The notes below the pieces were generated by a model, which worked only from the letters and a program-made list of their open reading frames with translations, ran no database searches and was not told where the DNA came from. Below, in pieces: positions 47,331 to 59,161 of a DNA stretch of 60,000 nt (the first letter of the stretch is position 1; every line of letters begins with the position of its first letter). This stretch comes from Polytrichum commune (lineage: Eukaryota; Streptophyta; Polytrichopsida; Polytrichales; Polytrichaceae), in contig OX485808.1 of NCBI GenBank assembly GCA_950295325.1, positions 7,444,501-7,504,500 of the forward strand, given 5' to 3'. The position numbers were made by a program, and so were the translations under genes.

Positions 47331-47791
47331 GGATTGGCCATATTTGGGCTAATGCATTAATCCTCTCATAAAGTATTATAAAATTAAGAACATTGCAGCT
47401 ATTTTCATGTAAGCCTGCCAAGCCGCACTTGACATTCTAATTTAGCAAGAGAGATATTAATACATATAGCTAGGAAATTATTGTGGTGTTGAGAGAGGAG
47501 AATTTAGTTTGAACGAAGCTCGGATGCTCTTGGAAACCTCGGATATGATAGCAGTTTTTAATGCCATCTATGCTTGTGGCTTGGCATTCATTAATGATGA
47601 AAGGCCACCAACAAACATATAAAGCCATTACTCTTTGTCACTAAGTAGGGCTACTTTTGTGAGTGACGTGGTTTGTCCCGTCACATCCGGCAACCTTAAA
47701 TTAAGGTGTCATTGGTCAATTAATGCGGAGGTGGCTCCATCAATCCCTCACACAATCCAATCCATAGGTAGATTCTCGCACCACTTTTGTT

Positions 47792-47816
47792 TATAGATAG
47801 ATAGATAGATAGATCG
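47792..47816. repeat. (GATA)n microsatellite
   Basis: Five or so GATA units, then CGATCGA, immediately before the dispersed repeat at 47840. Confidence 0.9.
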
Positions 47817-47839
47817 ATCGACAACAACAACTCATCTTG

Positions 47840-48253
47840 ATTAGCTACACTAAATATTGTATTTAGTGTCGTCAATTCTATTTGCCTTTGCTCAATACTA
47901 ATTGTAAACTACACGTGCGGTGTCACCAAGACTAAATGTAAACCGTAACATTATTTTGTTGTTCCTTGTAGAAAAATTTGGAATTTGTAGATTTACAATG
48001 TTGCAATTATTATCACTTACTAAGTGAAAATGCATCCATATTTCAATTGTATTTCAAGTTTGATTATTTTATTACATAAATGTCAAGATATGGGTAATAC
48101 CAAAAATCGTTTCAATGTTTGGCAATTGAATGGACTAAAAGTAAGTAAGGGTGACAATATATGTAAAGTTATTCATAAAAGGTGTCATTAGAATAGTGAC
48201 CATGGTGACATAAAATATCACATGATGCTAAATAGAATAGTTAGTGTAGTTCA
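47840..48253 (+). repeat. Dispersed TTTAGTGTAG repeat, copy 3
   Basis: Direct relative of 9311-9712: CTACACTAAATATTGTA, TTCTATTTGCCTTTGCTCAA, GTGTCACCAAGACTAAATGT, ending at TTAGTGTAGTTCACT. Noncoding. Confidence 0.75.
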
Positions 48254-48640
48254 CTCTAACTTCCCTAATATCATGTATGTGGCAACCAAAGTGCACGGGA
48301 CATTAAGGAGGCATGTAGTGTTAACATGGATGTGTGATAATAGAGAATCAATGTAGCATGTGACATTATGAAATAACACAAAGTCAACATTGCAATAATG
48401 ACATTGATTACAACGATAACAACGTGATGTGTGCAAGCATGTGGCTTGAATTCTTTGGTGGTTTACTTTAATGTGAAAAAAAAAACCCCATGATATATGG
48501 GAGGAAAGTGTGACAACAAGGAAGGAGGTTTAAACTAAGCGCATCCATTCCTCTAGGGTTTTGGGATATAAGAAACGGAGTGACATTACAAAGGGTGATA
48601 TTACAGAGGTTAAGGTGTAACTTCCATGGATCGATGAACT
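48240..48640. repeat. Dispersed repeat, inverted partner of 27575-28400
   Basis: TAAGGAGGCATGTAGTGTTA, ACATGGATGTGTGATAATAG and CATGATATATGGGAGG match the reverse complement of 28060-28400. The part from 48570 matches 27575-27620. It abuts the previous repeat. Confidence 0.65.
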
Positions 48641-48649
48641 TTCTTGCAA

Positions 48650-49680
48650 TTTTTTCCACTTTAATTTCACTAGAGTCACATTTAATCATTTTTTGTGTAA
48701 ACAATTTTGTGAGGAGAAAGGGCACTAATCTTTCTTCAATGCTATATCATGAGAGGTGCACTAATGAATGGAGTTAGTATGGACCACACTTATTGGAAAG
48801 TCCAATATGGTCTAGATGTCAACATGCACACTTATTATATGACATGTGGATGTCACACAAATCATCCACGTGCACCATCATGCATGTGGTGGACCTACCA
48901 ATCAATCCTTGGATGATATGCACATGGTTTTTTCTACTAGCCCACATTGACCAATTTTCAACTTACCGATTCACCGTAATTCATTGTAATCAAGGATGTT
49001 TTTTCAAGTACATGTGTAGCTTTTGAGGAGTATATACCTATAGACCTCAAAAAAGAACAATAGGAGGGGACCTAGGTTTCTGGTTAATTATAAAGCTACA
49101 ACGTTTATGGTATTTAGGGCCAGTGTTTTTTGGGTTACCTTTTGCAATTAAATTTCTCAATTTGTGTAAAAAAGAAAGAAAGAGGTATTCAAGGTTGGTT
49201 TACACCATGGACCATGAACTCGGACCATGAAAGATGGTTTTTTTTTTCCATGGTCCAGCTTCCATGGTCCGACTTCTTAAAAAAAACATTTAAAAAAGTC
49301 TTGGGCCACTCACTAGGTGTAAACCGAATACGGATCAAGAGGAATGACCATGGACCAAAAAGTAAATGTGTTGATTTCTTTAATATATGCACAAAAAGGA
49401 CATTTTTGGAAGGGGGGGGGAACCTTTGACCATTCTCTTGGCTACATTTGTCTTCTTTTGGTTTCATATCTTGTTTTCGTTTGTTTTCACCTTGAATTTC
49501 AACAATCATGGTTGTAATGGAGGAGAGGAGGAGGAGTCTTATTTTGCTCTTAGGATTATACATGTTTTTATACATGCTCATGAAGCATGTTGTAAACATT
49601 CAAGCATTACATTTGTAAGCAGAATGGGAGAAGTTATAATTTTGAGCTTGGTTTATGATAATATGGATGTTGCGACTCTT
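48650..49680. other. Intergenic DNA with repeated CCATGGTCC motif
   Basis: No gene supported. The hexanucleotide palindrome context CCATGGTCC/GGACCATGG occurs repeatedly around 49205-49355 and could form small hairpins. A G run lies near 49411. Confidence 0.45.
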
Positions 49681-49682
49681 GC

Positions 49683-50620
49683 TAGATCGCCTTAACTTAT
49701 CTTCACTGTTTCGCAATTCTAGCAAGTGTTACGAGCGCTAACCCTGCACATCCGACACATGCGCATAATTAGTTCCCATACCAACCTCCAAGCTCATAGT
49801 TTGGTTACCAAATCCTCCTACACATGCATTCATGACTCTCCCCTTAGTAGGTAACCAATGGTTAGGTGCAAACTTTCATTCATGTTCATCCCATCTTGAG
49901 TTGATTATCACGTTGCCGAAGCAACACTACAACAACCCAAAGCATATTTGGCAACTTTGTCCCCACGTTGGGCCAATGCATGTGGAGGCTACGTTGTTCT
50001 GCAACGGGCGGGGTCAATTGGCAGAGCCGCCTCCCCACACAAGCCTCTAGGATTTTGCGTAGGCCCATATCCCGCTGTCAAATAACATTTTTTCTCTCTC
50101 CTAAGAGTTGGGGCCATATAGACATTTTCCCCTAGCCGATGGGGTTGGGCTCCCCAAGAGCTTCAAACCTCCATAACTTTGTCATCCAATCTCCAATTCT
50201 ATCAAGCAACCAATCCATCAACATCTACTCTTTGTGTAGATGTCAATAGACTCCCCACTTGTCCCATTCGGGCAGGTATTGTGGGAGTTATGGCTATCCT
50301 AACCTTGGCAATCTTGGATGCCACTCTCGGGTCACTGTTGCCCCACAACAACGCCTTTTAGGTAGTGGGCACCTCCGATTGGGGAGTTTTCAAGCATTTA
50401 ATAATTCGGACGCCATAAGCTACCCAATGCTCGTAGCCTTACCTTTGTGTATCCTAGCTTCTGTGGGTGGGAGACATCCTCAACGCTCAGGGCCCGCAAG
50501 CACGCTAGGATCACTTGGACCCTCTCACCTATGGCGCCACAAGTCCCAAGTGTCATTCCAGGGTCCCCCTTGTGCCCATGGTGTTGCAGGTACTCCTCAT
50601 GGAGAGGTGCGCAACAATGG
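49683..50620 (-). repeat. About 0.9-kb dispersed repeat, copy 2
   Basis: Reverse-complement partner of 23213-24115, about equal in length, with many substitutions and small gaps. No conserved reading frame. Confidence 0.75.
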
Positions 50621-50739
50621 GATATAAGAGAGAAACATATGGAGTCAAGAATGGATGTACAAATTTATAGACCGCTTATTGTTGGGGTCGTGGACAAAGA
50701 AAACATATAGGAAGTGAAGTCGAGTGAAATATAACACAA

Positions 50740-50991
50740 TCACTATATTCGTTAATTGGAGACTTTTTCATGATTTGGAGACTAATCAAGGACTTCAAGT
50801 TTGATATCGTGTTAAGTGCATGTTTTGATTATATATTTCTAAATATAATAAGTTCTATATCATATACTCCTCATGCATAAATATGTAGAAAGTTCATTAT
50901 TAATGTTTCCCATGTTCATAATATTGCATCCCAAATTATGAGTAAATTTATTTTGAGACTTTCCAAAGTCTCCAATTAACGAATATAGTGA
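50740..50991. mobile_element. 252-bp MITE with 27-bp terminal inverted repeats
   Basis: The left end TCACTATATTCGTTAATTGG, continuing AGACTTT, is repeated exactly in reverse complement at 50965-50991. The interior is AT-rich and noncoding. No clear target duplication is visible. It lies 22 bp upstream of the Harbinger transposase relic. Confidence 0.85.
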
Positions 50992-51013
50992 TACATTCAT
51001 ATTTTTGTAGAAG

Positions 51014-51650
51014 AGGTTGGGCCCGTATTTGAAGAAAGAGCACCCCTATTTTAGGGTTATTGTGCCGGTGCAAGAGAGGGTAGCAATGTCATTGGATATA
51101 TTATGTAGCGGTGATGAACTGCAAAATATAAGAAACTTGTATGGAGTTCATAAAACCACATTGTCAAAAATAGTGAGGTAATTTTGTAGAGTTGTTAGGA
51201 AGCATTTGCAACCAATTTTTTTGCAAACTCCAAATGAATTGTAGTTTAGGATTTTAGCTTTAAGGTTTGACCAACTGCATAGTATATCTTACATTATAAG
51301 GGTAATAGACAAATCATATATTCTTAATTTAGCTCTGGTAGTCGGCGGAGAAGACTACTATTGTAGGAAGTCATTCCATTCAGTAATTTTACAAAGAATT
51401 ATCGGACCATATTGTATGTTCCGGGATTGTGAATTTGGATGAGCATGAAGTCTTTATGATTGGGTTGTTTTCAAATTACCAGAATTGGACAAGCATGTAT
51501 ACAAAGAAAATTCCAACTGCATAAACTTGTAGGAGATGCCGCATATCTGGTGAAGCCTTGGATGTATTGTTCATTTAAGATATCATATAAGGACAACTTC
51601 ATGATCTATGGTGTAAACCGGCCCTTAGTGTCACTTACCCTATTATAGGA
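51014..51650 (+). pseudogene. PIF/Harbinger transposase relic
   Basis: One frame from 51014 to about 51533 reads RLGPYLKKEHPYFRVIVPVQ, then an N-terminal part ending LYGVHKTTLSKIVR, then VIDKSYI, DYYCRKSFHSVILQ and FRDCEFG. After a frame change, VGDAAYLVKPWMYC follows. This order matches the PIF/Harbinger DDE nuclease: aspartate in the IDG(T/S)HI position, GSxHD region, then GDxAYxLxPW. Several in-frame stops and at least one frameshift show it is dead. Only this fragment of the element remains recognisable. Confidence 0.8.
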
Positions 51651-51659
51651 TGTATGTTA

Positions 51660-52530
51660 GGTTACACTAATGATCAACAACTTCATCATTAGTGTCACTT
51701 CATGACACTTGGCATTTAAGTGTGCTTACGAATATCTTGGCATGAATATGTTCAATAATGTTATGAGGTGTATGCCTATGTTATACAATGATCTACAAGT
51801 TGACTAAAATCTACACAAACGACGCATGCCTTTAGTATGCTCAATAATATCTTCTCCTTGGATATTCAGATGCAAAACTATCATTTCAAGTATCCCAATA
51901 TGCTATGCTATTATGATATACAATATATCATAATGTAAAAAAATTTAAAAAAATTACTGAATAAAATTACTTATGTTGATGAATAGTATCATATTGGCAA
52001 TAAGTGGACGTGACACTTTGAGATCTCTAGGTAGCTAGTTTAGGCCCTCCACAAATAGTGCATGTGTTACTAGAGACCATAAACGGTCTAGTTTGCAATG
52101 GTAATTGATCACCTCAACACCACTATCCCACACATAATTGCAAACCATAAACTGTGTCTCTACTCCACGGTTTGCACCAACATGAGGGATGATTCTTGAG
52201 GTCAAACCCACTCTTCAACTACAAGTTGTAGTTTTGTATAAACAAATATTAGAATCATTGTTGTGGTTGAAAGTGGGCCCAGCCCCACAACAACCCAACT
52301 ACACTAAATATGATACTTAGTGTTTGATACACTAAATACGAACGCATACACTAAATGTCAATAACCCTATGAAAGTAAGTAACATGTTTGAATGTAGTTT
52401 TAGTAAGGATATGGAAACAAAAAATAACAATGATAAGAGGAGAATTCCAACATATCTTCTAACACTAATTATCAAGAAATTGAAGATTAGTGTTGAGCAG
52501 GGTAGGGTGGTAACAACATTAAATATAATC
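51660..52530. other. AT-rich intergenic DNA, no gene
   Basis: Contains several ACACTAAT/ATTAGTGT half-sites in both orientations, probably debris of the TTTAGTGTAG family. Nothing coding was recognised. Confidence 0.45.
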
Positions 52531-52539
52531 AAACACTAA

Positions 52540-52960
52540 ATATCATATTTAGTGTAGTTGTGTGTAATTATCCCTTCAATATAAAACTCACATAAGAGGG
52601 TTTGCCAACTCAAATGATGACCCATAAATGACACTAAATGTTGGGTAAACATTTAGTGTCACCAACACTAAATGTTAACCCAACATTATTTGTCATTCCT
52701 TGTGATTTTTTGGGGGGTTTGCAGTGTTGCAATTACAGTCACTTACCAAGTGAGTTTTCATCCAAATTTCAATCATCCATGACAACATTTCATCAAAAGT
52801 TGCTGACAAGAGAAAGTCGGGTTTTGGCCAATAGATGAACTCGTCCATCATCCATGACAATATTTGTTCACTTAATCATTAGAAGTGTCATCCACAAAGT
52901 TACCATCGTTACATCAAATACCATATGACACTAAATATCATCTTTAATGTACTTATGTTA
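52540..52960 (+). repeat. Dispersed TTTAGTGTAG repeat, copy 4
   Basis: AACACTAAATGTTAACCCAA, AACATTATTTGTCATTCCTT, CATCCATGACAACATTTCAT and CATATGACACTAAATATCAT follow the same order as in 9391-9712. Small fragments with CACTAAATA ends also lie just upstream (52290-52340). Confidence 0.7.
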
Positions 52961-53089
52961 TTTGGGTAGAAAATGATACTCTCAGTACAATATTATAGCA
53001 ATGTGTAACGCCAAATGGTAACCCACACTAATTAGACAAAACAGTGTAGTCATTCATTCAAATGGAGAGCACTTTGAGCAACTCCCAGT

Positions 53090-54169
53090 TGCTATTTCAT
53101 CCACATGAAGAACAACTCATTTATAACCTCTAGTTTTCGTTCATGAACAGACAGGTGATGCCCCATAAATGGTTGGAGTAGGTATAGGTCTTATTACTTC
53201 CACTGCTTGTCATCCATTTTGCTCTCGCCGGCTATCTAGTCGAAGTCTGATTGATTAAGGCCAAAGTTCCCAACAACATAGAGACAGGCCCTGTGTTCAA
53301 GACTTCCTAGAACGTTCCGTTTCCTTTGCATTTTCATGCGTATCATGTCAGATTTATGCGACTTTGAAATGTGATACAAGTAGTCAAATCTGGTTGACAT
53401 ACCTAGCCTGAAGTTTAAAGCATCCACAGCACAAGTAGCTTAGTACAAACATTGGTATGGCTGAAATGAATCTCTCTTCACTGTTTGCACATCCACAAGC
53501 TAATGGCAGATTTCAACACAATATTAATGAAGATTTTCTCAAATCAAAATGGGGTTACATATGATAAAATGAGATGTATGCATGTTGTCACCTAGTGTGG
53601 TGCTCAAAGTGTCGAGTGCCAGAGTAAAATTGTATCATGGAAAAGTGTTGAACATCACCTACTGTTGACTTGAATCAGTTGTTGGAAATTCACAAGAGTC
53701 TGCGAGTATTCTGAATGTATGGCAAAACATGGACCGAGCATTCTAACTCTATATTATTCTCAAACCAATCTTCCTAGTTATACACAATCTAAAAAGCAAA
53801 CTGTACTAAATGCATTAGCTACTCACAACAGGATGAATGAATATATATACCTCACGACCTCAAAAATTAAGCCTGTTGAGATTACAATATAATTGCCTCT
53901 CAAAAGGCTCCAAATAAAATGTGTTTCAAAATGGAACAAACGCTAGAATCTATGCAATGTTTGTCGAAGCACATCACACTACATTATGTTCAATATCCTA
54001 AGGATCTGCACAACTCTGCTCCTGGTATTGCTATTGACGGTGACAGGGACGACATAGGTAGTCCCTTGATACCTTCTTCTATTGTACGTGTAATGCAAAA
54101 TGATTGGAATCGAGTGAAAAGGTTAGATTACAAATTAAATAACTAACTAGCTCCATGTTAATTATTGGC
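53090..54169. other. Spacer downstream of the receptor kinase; repeat copy at 53090-53240
   Basis: 53090-53240 is the third, decayed copy of the 10.1/27.4-kb repeat. The remainder up to the stop codon of the receptor kinase gene is presumably its 3' UTR and flank. A 75-codon plus-strand frame at 53919-54146 has no recognised domain and is antisense to the likely 3' UTR. Confidence 0.45.
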
Positions 54170-57100
54170 CTACTTCTGTACGGAGACCTCAACTTTGTCC
54201 AAAAAAGTTCCCTCCTTGGCTTTTTCATCACCAACCTTGGCATCACCAACCTTGGCTTTTGCGTCTCGGATCGACTTGGGCTCGGCTATCTTGAGCATCA
54301 TCACCACCTCCCGCATCGACGGCCGGCTCATGGGCATAAAACTTGTGCACAACAGACCAACTCTCAAAAGCATAATCATTTCGTCTTGAACACTTTTTCC
54401 GCAATCCGGGTCCAAAATCTCGTGCAAACCTTCTTTGGTCTGCACTTTGGTGCTCACCCATGACACAAGGTCCACACCTTCACCAAACACAGCTGAATCA
54501 ATCGCAGGTCTCCCTGTTACAAGCTCCAACAGAACCACGCCGAAGCTATAAATGTCACCTTTTTCGTCCACTCTCATGCGGTAGGCATACTCTGCAACAC
54601 AAAATATTGAACCCTGGTTAGGACATAACTTCATGGGTCTGAATAAAAGCTACATTGAACATTGAAGCTATATTCGACACCTTTGAATGCTGCAATCGAT
54701 TGTTGAACCCTGGTTAGAGCATATCTGTATTCAGACACATAATGACTCATTGAACCTGGTTAGAACAAAACTTAATGTGTGAAAGTCACAAGGTTTCCTG
54801 TCTCAGACATGACATATGATGTTTTCTGTGCAGGAAGCTATATTGAACCCTAAAGCACATCAACATAGCTTCTTGCACTGTCAATATAATATGTCGTGCT
54901 ACAAACAGGAAACTTTGACTTTCAAACATTAAATTCAGGAGCCATCAAAGTCCCAATTCCCAATGGCCCACTTTTTCCAGAGGCCCAATTGTGCACATAG
55001 GTGATTTCAGTACTCCCAAACCTGCCCAATTTCAAGCACAGTACGCATTACCATTTCTGAGGAGAAAGATTCACCTGGAGCCATGTAGCCCAAGGAGCCA
55101 GCAACTGTTGTCGAATCATGAGACCCAGTAGACTCAATAATCTTTGCTATTCCAAAATCAGCCAGGTGAGCCTCATAGGTCACGTCCAGCAAGATGTTGT
55201 TCGTCTTGACATCTCGATGTAGGATTTGTGGTGTGCAGTCATGGTGCAAATACTCAAGCCCCTGCCATATCCATACACATGTCAATGCTCGGTCACTTTG
55301 TACCACGAATCTAGTCTTTGCATAAGAAAGAATCGATACATCTGACAATAGGCAAGTGTCTCCAACTTCAATGTTAGAACCTTTTGTTTCATTCTTATTA
55401 TATAAAAAAAAAAAAGAAAAAAAAAGTGCACCTCTTGCATCGGATCCAGAATGGAAATTGTGAAAGGAAAAAAGTTGTAGGAGATACCATAGCTGCTCCT
55501 AGTGCAATATTGTAGCGCATGTCCCAAGTGAGTGTGTTTTTCTTGGTGCTATGTAAGAGGTCTCCAAGACTGCCGTTCTCCATGTACTCGTACACCAACA
55601 GGTTGGAGTCTTTCTTGCTACAGCAGCACAAGAGCTTCACAATGTGCCGGTGCCGAATGTTCCCAAGTGTGTTTACCTATTGCATCACAAAACAAAAGAT
55701 CGTTTGAGTAAATATCTATCACTGTTTTCAATCCTCATGGCAGGAACCACATGTCACCTAACCCTAAAAACATCAAACTTGCACTGCCTTCACATCAAAC
55801 TGAAAAACTTGAACAATGTTTGGCTCCCTGCAACATGCATCTGGAGTGGGAATCTATATAAACTTTGTCAACATACTTGAAATGCTTGTGTATTTACAAA
55901 AAGAATTCTTTCAATCTTAACAAACATTTCACACAAACTTAGCCCCTGCAATAGGCATCTAGTGTGAGGATCTATGAACCTGAGATTCACAGTCAGCCAG
56001 ATCGTTGCACTTGTCAACATACTTGACATGCTTCACAATCTTTAAAAAAACTTGCAAAACATTCTTCACAATCTTAGGACACATTTTCCACATACTTCAG
56101 TCAAGGAATGAGATGTTGTCTAGAGGTGTGCAAGAGATGGGTGGCAATACCTCAGCACTGAATCCGTGGTCAGAGGATCTGCTGCTACCACCTTTCTTCA
56201 CTGTCCACAATTTCTTGATGGCCACCGTGTCGCCATTCTCGAGGGTCGCCTTGTACACTTTCCCGGATCCGCCACTGCCGATGACGTTGTCTTCATCCAG
56301 GTCTGTGATCTCGTACTCCTGGAAAGCCTTCTTCTGGAACGACGTCAAGATCCAGGAGTTTTCATCACCTTTGCTGCCGTGTACCATGGCGTCCAGAACA
56401 GTCTTGTACCGTCGCACAAACAGGTATGTGCCTACAAGCAAGATAAGGGCCGCTGCACCAAAGACAACCCCAATGACGGTTTCGATTTTCTTCGACCTCT
56501 TGGATGAGCCAGTCGAGGGTGAAGATACAATTGATGAGTTGCATGCGTTCTCTCGGCACAAGTAGGGGTTCCCTGTGAAATTGACAGTGACACTGTTTGA
56601 CCCTGACGTGTCCGGAATGATCCCGGAGAGGTTGTTGTAGGCGACGTCGAGGTTCTGCAAATTGAACATGGAGTAGAAATCTGAGGGGATGGTGCCCGTG
56701 AGATTGTTGTTGGAGACGTCGAGAATGTTGAGCATCGAGAGGTTTTTAAGGTCGGGGATGGATCCGGTGAGGTGATTTCTGGAGAGGTCGAGCTGGGTGA
56801 GCTGGGTTAGTTTGCCGAGGGCAGGAGGGATAGACCCGGTGAATGAGTTGCTACCGAGGAAAAGCTCATTGAGATTGGCAAGGTTTCCTAACTGGGAAGG
56901 GATGGCGCCACTGAAGTTGTTGAAGTGCGCGCGAAACTTGGTCAAACTGGTGTTGCCAATCTCTGCAGGCATTGGGCCCGAGAAACTGTTGTTGTCGAGT
57001 CGAAGGAGCTTCAAGGCAGTCGCATTGGCGATGCTGGGAGAGATGCTTCCGTTCAGCTGGTTGTTGTGTGCCAGGAAGGAGTAGATCAAAGGCCCTCCCC

Positions 57101-59161
57101 ACATCCCTTCCGGGACGGGCCCTTCAAGCATGTTGTTGTAGACAGAAAATTTATTCAAAGTCGGGCAGCTCCCATACGTTTCAGGGATCGTGCCGTTGAG
57201 CTTGTTGTTGTTCACCATGAGCTGTTCTAGGTAGGTGCCGTTGCAAAGGTAAGGTGGAATAGGACCTTCAAAATTATTGGAAGAAAAGTCCACTTTCTGG
57301 GGGCAGTTCGTACTTACTGCACATTTTGAGCCGAGACGGTAAGGGAGTGTGCCTGTGAGTTGGTTACTGAACACACGAAACTCCGTTAAATACTCCCAGT
57401 CGCCTACCGCAGCTGGAATCTCCCCGGAGAAGTTGTTCATGAACAGATTGAACATGTTAAGCTTGGACAGGTTCCCTATGGATTGTGGAACAGGTCCACT
57501 GAGCAGGTTCTCCGAGATGTCCAGCGTGGTCAAGTTCAAGAAATTCCCGATCTTGGGAGAGATTGACCCTTCAAGTTCATTATTGTAAAGCATTAGAGCT
57601 GTGAGTCCTGTTTTGTCCCAGAGTGAGCTTGGGATGGTGCCAGTGAGTTGATTCGACTGTACAGAGAAGTCAGTCAAGTTCCACAAGCTTCCGAAAATGT
57701 CCGGAATGTTTCCAGTGAGCGAGTTAAAGTCCAGATGAATCGTGTTCAGAGACGTCAGGTTTCTAAGCCAGGGAGGAATTGGCCCCGTCAGGTTGCAGTA
57801 TGAAAGTGCAAGATACGCGAGTCTCGGCATGTATCGGATACCTTCCGGAAATAGACCCGAACTAAAATTGCATTGATAGAAATGGAGGAATTGCAGATTC
57901 ACTAATGCAGAAAGGTCTGGCATGGGTGCCACGGTGAAATTGTTGTTACCAAGATCAATCTGCGTTAGACTTTGGAGCTTGAAGATGCCCGCCGGGATTG
58001 TGCCAGTAAAGTAGTTCCCCGTAAGAGTGAGAACTTGAAGCTTTGTCAAATTGCCGATGCTGTCAGGCACAGGACCAATGAAGAAGTTGCTCAGCAACGC
58101 CAGGAAGACAAGCTCCTGGAGACTACCGATGCTATCAGGAACCGTCCCATTGAAGTAAGCGTATGACAGGTCCAGGTGTCGCAATGATGTGATGCCAGAA
58201 ATTTCTGCCGGAATTTCCCCTCCGATGTAGGAGAAACCCAAGTCGAGATACACAAGCTTTGAGGAATTTAACAAGTCCGAGGGGATCGTTCCGGAAAGGT
58301 TCGTTTGTCCAACATCCAAAGAACTGAGGTTAGGTAATTTTCCTGCAAACACCAACATCAAGGAGACCTTAACCTCCAGACAGCCAGGGCTTGTTTAGGA
58401 CAGTCTGGAAAATGTAGAGGATCTCAGGTTAAGATTCTCAAGACTCTGATTTCTTTCTCAAACATCAACGAACACTGAAGACGGTTTGGACATGCCTGCT
58501 GTGTCGATTCCCTACAAGTTTGTGTACTTACGTACGCTTACAGTCTACTTTACTGATCAAGACACAGGATCGAGATAAAGTATGAACTCTTGAAATGGCT
58601 ACCCTCGATCATCCAGGTTATGGTCAGACGAAGTGTGTCATACAACCCCGCTTTTACAAGTACTTAATCAGTAGTACATTGTGAAACATCATGATAGTTG
58701 TGTCCAGATGAAAATGACTCTCCTGACATGACTTAGTCGACATGACTCAGGGCAGCACCACAGCGTGGAATGGACATATTATCCCGGACATGAATGGAAG
58801 TTGGAGATGTGTCAAGAAACTCACCGAAAATATTTTGAGGGAGGATGCCATTCAGAGCACCATAATTGTTAAGGTTGATGGAGGTAACTGATCCATTGGT
58901 GCAAGTGATCCCGGTCCACTTACAAGGAGTGGAATCCGACGCTTTCCAACTCTGAGTGGGATCGGCGGTTGTGTTGTCCGTGTAGGTCAAGGACGAGTTC
59001 CATTGCATCAGCCATAGACCTTCTGCATTGAGAGAGAGCACGCCTAAGGGTGATTTCGACACAGCCTGAAGCGCAACCAGCAGCACTCCCAGCAACCGCA
59101 ACTTCCATAGCCGCCGCCCCATCGCCACACAGGATGATGATGAGCTCCTGCAAATCGCCAT
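54170..59161 (-). CDS. LRR receptor-like kinase, subfamily XI type (HAESA/CEPR-like), 5 exons, 1108 aa
   Basis: A plasma-membrane receptor kinase. The family perceives secreted peptides. Exons are 59161-58825, 58342-56151, 55676-55488, 55261-55075 and 54591-54170, with GT-AG introns, all in frame. Layout: signal peptide, LRR cap with a CxWxGIxC-type motif (PCKWTGITC), about 24 LRRs of the plant LxGxIP type with many N-glycosylation sites, and a membrane segment at about 735-755. The kinase has Gly loop GSGGSG at 801-806, Lys822 (VAIKKLW), HRD at 921-923, DFG from Asp941, and MAPEY completed across the last intron (Glu969). All catalytic motifs are present and Arg precedes the catalytic Asp, so it is an active RD kinase. 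[20 protein letters not shown] favours subfamily XI. The ligand is unknown. The C-terminal tail has a short repeated KVGDAK unit. A second ATG 39 nt downstream is an alternative start. Confidence 0.93.

Noticed and set aside
54155-54463. Plus-strand frame of 102 codons
   Set aside because: Antisense to the last exon of the receptor kinase, whose frame has clear kinase subdomains.
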